From Blastomyces gilchristii SLH14081 (lineage: Eukaryota > Ascomycota > Eurotiomycetes > Onygenales > Ajellomycetaceae): a stretch of 18,785 bases of DNA. Positions 9,391 to 18,785 of this stretch are shown in pieces. Location of the stretch: positions 45,052-63,836 of the forward strand of contig NW_003101623.1 of NCBI RefSeq assembly GCF_000003855.2, given 5' to 3'. The notes below the pieces were generated by a model, which ran no database searches, was not told the origin of the DNA, and saw nothing but the letters and a program-made list of their open reading frames with translations. The position numbers and the translations under genes were made by a program. Numbering within the stretch: position 1 is the first letter of the stretch; each line of letters starts with the position of its first letter.

Positions 9391-12300
9391 ATGCAAGATC
9401 ACAGATTACTACTAACATCAATAATGAATCAGAAGGCGGCTTCTGAGGCATTTGAGCTAAATGACATGATTATGAAAGAACAGTCTGACAAGTTCAATGT
9501 ATATGAAGACTCAGTTGAAGGCATCAGTGAGATGTCAGGCAATGCAGAGAGCTCAAGTGACTGAAATGACAATAGCTCAGTGAGTGAGAAGACTCACATG
9601 AGACTAGAAATTGCAAGACTTCAGCATGAGGTTGAGCAAATGAAGATCAGTAGAGATGACTCTGCAGGTGATGAGATGAAAGCAGACCTGGCAGAATATC
9701 TTCAATGAAAAGAGAAGACATCTGTTATAATGAAAGTTCTTGAAGAATTCAGAAGCTAAGTAAGACTTATCAAAAGATTAATAGTTCTCACTGAATTCAT
9801 TAACTACTCAATGTGGAGAGAGGAAATTCTTTTGACTGCAGAACAGTCTGAAACTAATGATATTCTTGAGAATAATGATCTTAATGAGAATGTCATCATA
9901 GACATGCAATGTTTCTGAAAAGAATGCAATCTTTGATTATATAATTACATATGATCTGCAATTGCTCTGCAGGTCAAGGCCTATTTCACTATATCTAAGA
10001 AGTTCAAATTATCAGCTTATACTCTATGAACTATCATAGAGAATAACTTTTTCAAGAGGCCTGCTGTATGCAGAACTTGTTTATTTAAAGAGCTTATTGA
10101 AATGATCTTCAAAAGCAAAGAATCTGACAGAGCTTTCATTGAATGATTAATTATCATCAGAACTGATTATATCTGTCTGAGATATAAGATTGAAGATGTT
10201 GTGTTTTTTGATAGATTACTTACAGAAGTCAACAGAGATTGAGCCTCATTCATAAGAAATTAAATGAATTAAATTGACAAAGATAATACTCAATCCTTAG
10301 AGAATGATTTTATAAGTCTGTGCTGTGATATTCTTTTGCAGCTCTCTGCTGTGAATGAAGCAAATACTGATGTGTCTAGAAATCCTATCAACAACGCGCA
10401 AGATAAGAATAAGAAAGACAAGAACAAAGAGAAAGACAATGACAAGAACAAGAACACTGAATTCAAACCTGAATGTAGAGATAATGATGTGAGAACCTGC
10501 TATCATTATCAAAAGATTGATCATATTCAGACTGACTGTTGGAAGAAATACTCTGAGAAACATCCTTTGAATTTGAATTCCAACACCAATAGAAACAAGG
10601 ATAAAGACAAGAATGTAAAGAATACAGATGCTGCTCCTGTTCACAATGTTATGAAGCAAGTATTTTGTATCAAAGAAAAGGTCTATGTGAGTGACTAGAC
10701 AGGAAAAGATATCTGAATTCTAGACTCTGAATCAGGTACTTATGCCACACCTCACAGAGATCTTGTCATGACAAAACCTCAGAAGGTGAAAGTGATGTTG
10801 AAAATGACAGATGAAATGATAGTCTCTGCTGCAGCTATAGAAGATATGAAGATTTCAGTGAAAGAAGTGAATATGCTGTTAAATGATGTCTGCTATATCT
10901 CAAAGTTAGAAGTGAATCTCATAAGTATGAGTAAGCTTGTACATCAGGGTTATATCTATAAGCAGTTGATATATGAAAATAATCATACTATGTTGATTAT
11001 GTCTCTCAACTGCATGTTCTCATTTACAGCAAGATTAAATGAGAATGATATCTATGAGATGAAAAGACTGATTACATACAGAGACTTGATCTGATTTGCT
11101 ATGCTCAATGATGATTTTAAACCTGTGAACACATTACAGGTGAAAGATGACACAATATTGACACTATCTGAAAGAAATGATGCAAAGGTTATAGAACTTA
11201 TGATGATGCAATGACATCAAAAACTAGAACATCTAAATTCTGCAGATATTGCAAAAATGACAGTAGATTCATGCCTAGAGATGAGAATTATTGATTAACA
11301 AGCTTTATCATTCTGCAAAGTCTGTGTTCAGGTAAAAATGACATGTTCAATCTTCACATCTATGACATGAGCTATCAAGCTGATAATGAGATTCTTCATT
11401 GATCTGGCAGGGGATGGAAAAACACTTTTCAACAGAAATGACACCCTCACTAGAGAGAGTGTAAGCTACTGATTGAGTATAACAGACAATACAACTCATT
11501 ATAGATGAGTAATTCTTATGATAAGAAAGAGAGAATCTACTGCAAGATTAATGAATTTCATCATAAGTATTAAGACAACTACATAACATTGAGTTGAAAC
11601 TCTACACTGAGATGATGAAGAAGAGTTCAAAAGTCAAGAACTTAAGACCTACTGTCAGAGTAAAGAAATAGTATATGAAATGACTATATCTGACACATCA
11701 TAATTGAATGACTCAGCAGAACATGTGAATTAAATAGTTGCAGAAAAGACATGAAGCCTACTATTTAATAGTGAATTAGAAAGAGAACTTTGAGATGAAG
11801 TAATACAAGCTGCAATCATGATGATCAACACATTCTCAACATTAATAAAGATATTTGAATGTAAGAAAGAAACATCACTTACATCTTTTAAAGCATGAAC
11901 TGAGATGCAATCTTCTGTTCATTGAATACAGAGATGAGAGTGCAAGATCTACAAGAAGGATTTAAAAGTGTTGAATAAGCTCATGAATAGAACTGATAAT
12001 AAGAAATGACAGCTGATTGAATATCAAGAATTACATCAATATTGTGTGTGAGATTCTGTTGCATGTTGTCTTGAGATTGCATGAGATATCATATTTAATA
12101 AAGCTCTTGATATGAGTGTAAATACATCTGTGAATACAGTGAGAGAATTCAATGAATTGTCTAATGAATTGAACATTCTGAATGTCAGAGAGAGATAACA
12201 GCACTGCTTACTATAACATCTATTGAAGAAAAAGTCAGATGTTTTGAAGATAATTGTTAATGAGAACTTAGAGAGTGTAATTGATTTAATCTATCTTCTA

Positions 12301-14088
12301 GATAATGAGACACAGCTTGTTATAAATGAAGAGTCTGAAGACTCTGTTAATGAGAATGATTCTGTTCTAAGTGTTCTGACAGACTGATCAACTATGCTGG
12401 TGAAAGTCAAAAGAAGCTCAGACTGAGACTATTGACATAAGACAATGAAAAAGAAGATTAAGATATTTGAACAGAAGAAGATATATATTATCATTGAGAA
12501 GGCTCTGAAAATGAATATTCTTACAGATAAATGAATATATGATTGAAAATTCAATAATAAGAGAGAAATCATCTGTTTTAGAGCTTGCTGAGTGATTAGA
12601 GAGTTGTTGCAACAGCAGGGTATTCATTATATGAGATCATATGCTGCAGTGATATCAGAGTCTACATCACACAGCCTATTTACTATATCAACTGTCAAAG
12701 AATGAAAGATCAAATTGATTGACTATATATCTGTGTTTTTGAATGATATACTATCACAGAACAAGATGATCTATATACAACTGTTCACAGATGTTAAGTA
12801 TGATAGAGAGAGCTTGATGAGATTACTCTGTCAGAGTTTATATGAAATGAAGCAAGTTATAAGAGTATGATATTTTCTCACAATAGAGCATCTGACTACA
12901 TTGAGATTCAAGATATCATCTTATAATGACAGATTTCTATATCACTCTGTTTGCAAGATCTATCTGACATTGCATGTCAATGATTGTCAGATGACAGAAT
13001 CTCAAGAACAGCAATTAGACTGAGTATTGAAAGAGATTGTAAAGAGATTTGAGACAAAGAATGTTAAAGAGATCAAGCTATATCTTGAAATGAAGATCAA
13101 ATACCAGAGAAATGACAATCTAGCAGTTACACAGAGCTGTTATATTGAGAAGATTCTTGAAGATTTTGATATAAATAAGATGAATCCTGCAGAGACCTTA
13201 ATGATGATGAGTATATAACTGAAGTTTTCATCTGATGAGAATGATGAATTGAATGATGACTTTACAGCTATAAGATATCATCAAGAATTGAGATCATTGC
13301 AGTATTTGATCTCAAGCAGTCAGTCAGATCTGGCATTCATGATCAACTATCTCTCATGTTTTAACTCACATTCACACAAAGCATGTTGAGCAGTGTTGAA
13401 GCATGTCCTATGTTATGTCAAGAAGATGAAAAATCATGACATATTATACAGAAAGGAGATCAGTGATGTGAATCTGAGTTCTGTGATATACTGTGATTTG
13501 AACTGAACAGAGGCAGATTCTCAATACAAATTGACTACTGACTATGTTATATTGATTAATGAGTCACTGATCTTATGACAGTTGTAAAGACAGACATCTA
13601 TTACTAAATCAATCACAGAAGCTGAATATATTGCAGCTAGTGAGACAGCTTGTGAAATAATCTGATTGAATGATATGTTATATGATACTGAGTTGATGAA
13701 TAATGAAAAAGTGAAAATATGCTCATATCTATAAGTTGATAATAAGAGAGCAATTGATCTAGCAAAGAGGGAATTCTTAATATGAAGATCACATCACATT
13801 GAGATTAGATATCATATTCTCTATGATTTGATTGAAAAAGAAGAGATTATGATGAAACATGTTGATTCTACAGCAAACATAGCTGATGAGCTCATCAAGC
13901 CACTGACAAAGCCTGCATTTGAAGAATTTGTCAAAAGGATTGACATTCAGGAAATTGAGAAGAAGAAATGATTGAATGATAATGATGATACAGTGAATCA
14001 ATGGATTTTGCATGTATTTCTTGATTTTTACAGTTATTGCTGTACAGATGTCTTTTCTAATGAGGAAATCAGGGTCCAATTGATGTAA
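9391..14088 (+). pseudogene. gag-pol: copia gag-pol polyprotein, broken by stops
   Basis: One frame (codon starts 1 modulo 3) holds everything. ATG 9391 is the first in-frame start after a stop at 9361; ATG 9424 is an alternative. Gag has a charged N-terminus, a UBN2-like core at about 9770-10290 and a lysine/asparagine-rich stretch, then a zinc knuckle at 10498-10539 whose second Cys is Tyr. The protease Asp is at 10723, with DSG changed to DSE. The integrase zinc motif is His 11215, His 11230, Cys 11314, Cys 11323, and the first catalytic Asp is at 11401 (FIDLAGDG). RT spans about 12600-13220 with YVDD now HVND at 12973-12984. RNase H has EAEYIAASE near 13620. The stop is TAA 14086-14088. 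Length, about 1,565 codons, is normal for the family. The frame contains dozens of stops, mostly TGA at Trp and Arg positions, so it is dead. Confidence 0.93.
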
Positions 14089-14162
14089 TTAATTATTATT
14101 GCATTTTTGAAAGATTTGAGGATGAGGGAGGCCCCGGGTGGCGGCTTATAGACCACAGTGTA

Positions 14163-14173
14163 GCAAGGGAGAG
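14163..14173 (+). other. Polypurine tract of the copia element
   Basis: GCAAGGGAGAG lies directly before the 3' LTR. The 75 bases between the stop codon and this tract include a GC-rich patch (CCCCGGGTGGCGGC near 14133-14146) that has escaped mutation. Confidence 0.7.
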
Positions 14174-14273
14174 TGTTGGTGATTACTACACCTACCCTAG
14201 TCACATGCCACCTCAACCTATTTAGTGTAACTCGCGTAGTTAGATTACAACACAATAATGTTATCCTCCAAGA
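14174..14273 (+). repeat. 3' LTR of the copia element
   Basis: It is 100 bases and identical to 9095-9194 except for eight transitions. Six of these keep C or G here and have T or A in the 5' LTR; two go the other way. Confidence 0.92.
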
Positions 14274-14342
14274 TGTTTTTCTAGTATAAGAGGCCTACAC
14301 TGAATAGATCAGTATTATATTAATAGGTCTTATATAACAAAG

Positions 14343-14353
14343 AGAAAAACATT
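14343..14353 (-). other. Self-primer string in the LTR of copy C
   Basis: On the + strand this is AGAAAAACATT. The leader of copy C, rejoined across the copia insert (9088-9094 plus 14279-14282), reads AATGTTTTTCT, its exact reverse complement. Copy A has the same pair with A-T in place of the C-G at the second-last position. Confidence 0.6.
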
Positions 14354-14465
14354 AGAGAAGGAAAGAAAGAGAAAGTGTGAGAATCAGTAATTGAGATGAA
14401 TATTTATACACATATGTGATGGCATACACAGTGAAGCTTTGGGGTGGAAGAATCTATACACATTC

Positions 14466-14575
14466 GTGGCGGCTGAGGATCAGTGATCAAGAATGGCCGA
14501 GAATCGGAGCATACATGTTCATGGCAGCCGAGGATTGGTGATCGAGAATGACTGAGAATCGGAGTGTACGTGTTC
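14466..14575. repeat. Two tandem 55-base units inside copy C's LTR
   Basis: Units 14466-14520 and 14521-14575 align without gaps. All differences between them are transitions, many at CG sites. Copies A's two LTRs have a single unit. Confidence 0.85.
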
Positions 14576-14680
14576 GAGAGTGAAGCGGAAGAATCTATGA
14601 AGTGTAACAGAATAGTCTATATGATTAATCAGGCGCAGCCCGCCACACTATAACTGATTTTTAAACTTCAATATTAGTTA

Positions 14681-15313
14681 TCAACTGAGAAAAGAACTGC
14701 TGATTAATTTCATTTCTGATTCTGAAAATGAGATTTGAGTTTAGCTTATTTCTTTACAGAATATTCTGATTTGAGACTTTGAGAATAAGTCTTCTATTTC
14801 TGAAGATTGAAAGTTTTTCTCTTTTTATATTTTTTTCTTTACTTTTCTATGAATAGAAGTATGAGTAGTATTCTTCTTAGTTTTCTCAGGATTTTAAGTA
14901 GATTTTGAAATAGCAGATTTAGAGATAGCAGATTCAGCTGCTTAAGTATATATTTTCTTCTGATTTAAAGAAGAAGAAGAAGTAGAAAAAACAGAAGAAA
15001 AGTAAGATAAAAAGTCAGTGATTATATTAGAAATTTTCAATATTTTTTAAACTGTATTTGAAATTTCAAGTTTGAAGTTAATTATCTTCTGTGATTATCT
15101 AATCTGAGTATGAAGAATTAACAGAATTTCTTTATTTATCTCACTCAGATACTGCTTTTTAAGAATCTTACTTACTTTTTTAAGTTTCTATATTTTAAGA
15201 ACTTATTATTTCTCTATTTCTTCTTTCTTTCTTCTCTTCAGAATTTCAATCTTAGAAATAGTATTTGAGAAAGCATCTTTTTTCATATCAACTGAGTGTA
15301 TTTTTGAACTCAT
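14681..15313 (-). pseudogene. Broken frame of unknown origin, about 210 codons
   Basis: I do not recognise this gene. On the - strand a frame from ATG 15313 to TGA 14681 reads as a lysine- and serine-rich protein with about nine internal stops. Between stops it has sensible residues: an N-terminal stretch starting MSSKIHSVDMKKDAF, a probable coiled-coil or basic helix, then a serine run and a repeat of AISKS. The stops are nearly all TAA or TAG, unlike the TGA-dominated gypsy and copia frames, which points to deeper or different mutation. The many lysines could be former arginines (AGG or AGA changed). It could be ORF1 of a LINE, a gag, or chance in AT-rich DNA. It begins just outside copy C's LTR. 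Confidence 0.35.
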
Positions 15314-15330
15314 TATTATCACTCAATGAA

Positions 15331-15460
15331 AAGTTGATCAGACTGTTTCAATTAAGATATTTATTAAACTCTTTTAAAAAGTTGATTAGACTGTTTCAAT
15401 TAAGAGATTTCTAAGTCTGTTTTCAATTGAAAAGTTGATCAGACTGTTTCAAAAGAAGAA
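15331..15460. repeat. Three direct copies of a ~20-27 base motif
   Basis: AAGTTGATCAGACTGTTTCA starts at 15331 and 15432, and a copy with one transition (GATTAG) starts at 15379. The first two share the extension ATTAAGA. Spacing is 48 and 53 bases. They lie just upstream of the broken - strand frame. Confidence 0.8.
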
Positions 15461-15500
15461 TACAAGACTTTTATATATAAAATATCTGATTTTTTTCACA

Positions 15501-15950
15501 CTAGTTCAGTAACTAGATTAGATTTTTAAAGAGAATCTAATAAACTAAAATTGATTTTTAAGATAAATCAATAAAATCTTTACAATCTCTTTCTTAAGAT
15601 ATAGTGAGAAAAAGTATGATATCAATTGATAATAAATCAGATAATATGACAGTTTTTGAGAGAAAAACTGACAAAAAATAAATCAATTTTTTACAGAGAA
15701 ATTGATTAAAACTATTCAATTTTATTCTAAATTATTCAATTCTTCTCACACAACAAGTATACAACTCAAATCAGTTAATAAAGAGTGTAAAAAAGAATTA
15801 AGTATTAATAAAAGCTCTTCAGTCACTGAAAAAGTAATTCTTATTTAAAAGAATATGAAATTATGATAGAAAACAGCTCTGTTTTTAATTCTTTATAAGA
15901 ATATTATATAAAATTCAGAGAAAAACATCTTACTTTTTTAAGAGAAGTAA
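15501..15950. repeat. Cluster of short hairpins in AT-rich DNA
   Basis: At least eight short inverted repeats with loops of about 3-9 bases lie here: 15501-15516 (6 bp), 15517-15541 (8 bp), 15550-15572 (8 bp), 15650-15670 (8 bp), 15681-15707 (9 bp), 15837-15854 (6 bp), 15888-15902 (6 bp) and 15930-15950 (6 bp). The rest of this stretch has no recognisable gene. Stems of 6 bp are expected by chance in such AT-rich DNA; the four of 8-9 bp are somewhat more than expected. Confidence 0.45.
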
Positions 15951-16296
15951 AAAACTATTTCTAAGATCTTTTTTTTTTGTATCAACTGCTGCAGAAGAAT
16001 GAAATAGAAATTGCTAAGATATACACTACTGTATACTCTCTATCAAGACTTTCTCTCTTCAGAGTCTTAATATTATAGAGAATATAAGTCTGTTTCTATA
16101 TAATAATATAAATATTATCAGTGAGATGTAGAGGAACTGATTATTTATATCTCAAAATAGAAGACTTTCTCAATGATTATATCAATATAGAGTTAATTCT
16201 TAAATTCAATAGAAATCTAGTATTACTGTTCTCAATTTCTTGCAGAATCTATTGAATATTGAGATATTAAAACTAGATTTAATCTATCTCACTATA
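15951..16296. other. AT-rich stretch without recognisable features
   Basis: No frame, repeat or RNA gene stands out. A run of ten T occurs near 15969-15978 and could be the A-tail of a - strand element or a Pol III stop, but nothing adjacent supports either. CG is absent, as in the mutated elements around it. Confidence 0.5.
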
Positions 16297-16841
16297 CAGG
16301 GATTAAAGGCTCAGTCAGATCTTGAAGTATACTGATTTTATAGTTATTAATATGCTGTTGACTCATTGTTCACTGATTATATATTTAATGCTGTTGCTGA
16401 GGTATCTTTTTGTATTTTTCTGCCAGGGATGAGTCAGATTGAGAAGGGCGGTACGAGAGTGAGACTTAGTGTTGATGTTTTGAAACATCAAAGATGAACA
16501 GGGTTTTTGCAGAGGTCACTCCTCAGATATCTTCACAATTACAGATCAGGGATCTTCAAAAATCAAGAAGATTGATGCATATGGCTAGGTCTCTTCACCT
16601 TACAATTTGTATGGCAATTTGGCCTGGGGTTGTGGTGTGATAGAGGTGAACAGGGGATAATCCCACACAGGAGTTTTGAACAACGTCTGGTTCATGTTTG
16701 GCTGGATATCTCCACCACCACACGGGGTATGCAGTCGGGGATGGGGTCAAAATGCTTGTATGATCGAGGGCTTTTTGATGAATCTATCGGCGGGTTCTTA
16801 TTCGAAAAATCGAGCGACTTCATGGTGAAGCGGTTGACTTT
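16297..16841. other. Better-preserved GC-richer island of unknown origin
   Basis: CG, GG and CC dinucleotides reappear here (for example GAAGGGCGGTACGAG near 16442 and CGGCGGGTTC near 16789), so this DNA has largely escaped the mutation that affected its neighbours. I recognise no gene. On the - strand a 43-residue frame (16692-16823, starting MKSLDFSNKNPPID) runs into a stop, and a second - strand frame continues for about 80 residues with TGA interruptions. On the + strand a 79-residue frame near 16630 would need a TTG start. A degraded host gene fragment or a second short element are possible. No Pol III boxes or flanking duplication were found. Its right edge is the truncation point of gypsy copy E. 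Confidence 0.5.
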
Positions 16842-18785
16842 TTGTTCAGATGAAGTATCTGATACTATTTAATATCTCAGATCAGTAGAACTCTCAGAAG
16901 ATCATTCTATACAGTTATTCATAATCTGAATAATCAGTTATATATAAATCATGCATCTCTTGCATTATCTGAGTGTGTAAGAGTTCAGAGTGAGAGACTC
17001 AGTATTGTTCATGAAATTGTAAAGTATTATTATCATTAATTAAATATTCTGAGATATCAGTTCTTATATATAGTTCTGAGAGAAATTGAAGTGCTTCTTG
17101 ATATACTGCTTCAGTGAGAGTCTGAAGAAGTTCATCAGTCTGAGCTACTGTATATCACAGTTTATTCAGTGTAGAAGAAGTGAGAATATCAATATCAGTG
17201 TCAGTTCAGAGAGAAAGTGTTCTAATTAAAGAAGTATATATAGTGTCATGAGTTGTTCTATCTTGATCATCAATATCTTCAGATCTAAGAGCTGATGCTC
17301 TTGATTCATTCAGTGTGTGTCTGTCACATCAGATGATATATCTTATTCTCATTATAAGAGAATGTCTGTCATCAAGTTCTGACTACTGAGATGATAGTGT
17401 ACTGTAAAATGAAAGCAGCTTAGAAATTCAGATTATTATATTTGTTATTCAGTGAGTTTACAGATGATTATAAAGTACTTAAGATTCTTATAATCTGTGA
17501 TTATCTTAAATTCAGAGATACTTCAGAGTTTGAAGTCTCATTCTTCTAGATAGTGTATAATCACAAGAAGTTTCTTATCATAGATCTTATAATTGCATTC
17601 AGCAGGACTCAGTTTCTTAGACATGAAGACATATAATTATAGAACATTTTCATCATTATATTATAATATCACTTCTTCTATTATATAGTCAGAGAAATCA
17701 GCTTCAACAACTATTTCATGATCAGAGTTAAATATCATTAGTGAAGAGATATTAATGAATATCTTCTTTATCTATATAAATGCAGCTTTAGTATCTGCTG
17801 ATCACTGAAATACTGAGTTCTTCTTAATAAGTTCTGTAAGTGATCTTATGATATCTGAGAAGTTTTGTATAAATCACTGATAGAAGTTAGTAAATCTGAT
17901 GAAGCTTTGTATATCTTTCACAGTACACAGAGCTTCTCATTCAAGAATAGCAGAGACTTTCTCAGAATTCATTCAAATTCTCTTATCAACTTCTATAATA
18001 AAACTCAGATATTTGATACTCTTGACTTTAAAATTATATTTAGTAATATCTATCAAGTTCTGCTTCTTGTAGTCATTGTAATATCTTCTATACATATTCT
18101 TGATATTCTTTCCTGAACTTATCAGTGAAGATAAGAATGTCATTGAGATATACAGATGTAAATTCATTAAGGAAATCTCAGAGTGCTTAGTTAATATACT
18201 TCTGAAATGTACTGAGAGTGTTAGTCAGTCTGAAGAAGATAACTACTTATTCAAAGAGATTATATTGTGTTCAGAATGCTGTAAATCACTTATCTTCTTC
18301 AGTGATGCAGATCTTATGAAATGTGATAATGATATCTAGTTTTATAAATTATTGAGCTTGTTCAATGTGAGCTAGAGTTTCATTGATAAGAGATAGTAAA
18401 TAGCAGTCTTTCTTTGTTATTCTATTCAGTTCTTAATAGTCTACACAGAATCAGAGTTCTTTATCTGATTTCTTTGTAGAGAGAATAGAGGCTGCAGTGA
18501 AAGAATTACTAATATGTATGAATTCTTTTTTCAGTAGATTATTAAGTGTCTTTTAAAGAAGAAGAAGTTCATCTCAGAATATATTATAAAGAGAATCTTA
18601 TAATAATTCAGAGTTCTTATCATTCTTCTTCTCTAACTTGATACTGTGATTCACTTCAGAATCTTGTAAGAGAGATATATTTATAATATTATCTTATCAG
18701 AAGACATCTAGATATTCATGATATTATTAAGAAAGTTTTACATAAGAATCTGTTATTATAACACAGAATAACTTCTCTAGACCTT
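16842..18785 (-). mobile_element. Gypsy copy E, truncated, running off the window
   Basis: On the - strand this matches copy A from about 2275 to 4200. Similarity stops abruptly at 16842, inside the integrase zinc region, so integrase core, chromodomain and LTR are missing on this side. The upstream part (protease, gag, LTR) should continue beyond 18785. The site where the SINE sits in copy C is uninterrupted here, near 18624-18640. Confidence 0.9.
16842..18785 (-). pseudogene. pol: pol fragment of gypsy copy E: RT, RNase H, integrase N-terminus
   Basis: RT, RNase H and the histidine-cysteine region of integrase can be followed in one frame. The YLDD motif reads YLND at 18139-18150, so here the first Asp is lost where copies A and C lost the second: the copies were damaged independently. 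From this motif to the integrase codon ending at 16893 is 1,248 bases, a multiple of three and 18 more than in copy A, so any indels are in-frame. In-frame stops are frequent. Two small frames on the opposite strand (17865-18116, 18100-18339) are antisense shadows of RT. Confidence 0.87.

Larger units (their letters stand above)
9095..14273 (+). mobile_element. Ty1/copia retrotransposon, full length, inactivated
   Basis: The element is 5,179 bases with 100-base LTRs, a tRNA-type primer site, a single gag-pol frame, a polypurine tract and a 5-base target duplication. Integrase precedes RT, the order that defines copia elements. It sits in the primer-binding region of gypsy copy C. The two LTRs differ at 8 of 100 positions, all transitions. 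The interior carries many stops, mostly TGA, without an obvious frameshift. Confidence 0.95.
14274..14647 (-). mobile_element. Gypsy copy C, leader end and 5' LTR (second segment)
   Basis: This resumes copy C after the copia insert. TGTTT at 14274-14278 is the duplicated target, followed by the last leader bases and the LTR. Read on the - strand the element starts at 14647. Flanking DNA begins at 14648 with CTATA, which should be half of copy C's own target duplication. The other half lies off the window. Confidence 0.9.
14285..14647 (-). repeat. 5' LTR of gypsy copy C
   Basis: Read on the - strand it starts TGTGGCGGGCTGCGCCTG and ends with TCTTATA, a mutated TCTTACA. It is 363 bases against 309 for copy A's 3' LTR, because a 55-base unit is doubled. 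The TATA box is at 14401-14408. It retains many CG sites and is the least mutated gypsy LTR in the window, so it is the best guide to the original sequence. Confidence 0.9.

Noticed and set aside
10297..10659. Hydrophobic 120-residue - strand frame as a membrane protein
   Set aside because: It is the antisense of the lysine/asparagine-rich copia Gag region, which turns into hydrophobic codons on the other strand.
13789..14255. Two - strand frames of 96 and 73 residues
   Set aside because: They are antisense to copia RNase H, its 3' region and LTR.
15331..15460. CRISPR-like array
   Set aside because: Only three imperfect repeats, eukaryotic retroelement context, and AT-rich spacers without array features.
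16630..16872. 79-residue + strand frame as a host gene
   Set aside because: It lacks an ATG at its start, ends inside gypsy copy E, and matches nothing I know.

Overview
The window looks like an AT-rich, gene-poor block from a filamentous ascomycete genome, built almost entirely of decayed, nested retroelements. The assignment rests on chromodomain-bearing Ty3/gypsy elements, a Ty1/copia element, a tRNA-derived SINE and heavy damage made almost only of C-to-T and G-to-A transitions, as in repeat-induced point mutation (RIP). No intact host gene is supported. The long open frames are either pieces of transposon polyproteins or antisense shadows of them.

Layout. Bases 1-5659 hold gypsy copy A on the + strand, complete except for about 18 bases of its 5' LTR left of the window: LTR, gag, pol (protease, RT, RNase H, integrase, chromodomain), LTR. 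Bases 5660-9094 plus 14274-14647 are gypsy copy C on the - strand. Copy A appears to have landed in C's RNase H region, so the rest of C should lie left of the window. C also carries a 373-base tRNA-derived SINE (6608-6980, 11-base target duplication) and a complete copia element (9095-14273, 100-base LTRs, 5-base target duplication TGTTT) inserted in its primer-binding region. C's 5' LTR follows at 14285-14647. Bases 14648-16296 are very AT-rich, more deeply mutated DNA with a broken frame, three short direct repeats and a cluster of hairpins. Bases 16297-16841 are a better preserved GC-richer island of unknown origin. Bases 16842-18785 are gypsy copy E on the - strand, running off the window.

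How it fits together. All three gypsy copies belong to one chromovirus family. They are inactivated by dozens of in-frame stops, mostly TGA, while pol stays in frame. The gypsy LTR and the base string just inside it are complementary over 11 bases and covary between copies, which suggests Tf1-like self-priming. The copia element seems to use the anticodon-loop half of initiator methionine tRNA. The two copia LTRs differ only by transitions, and most of these fall on CpC rather than the CpA of classical Neurospora RIP. That is the most unusual general signal here.
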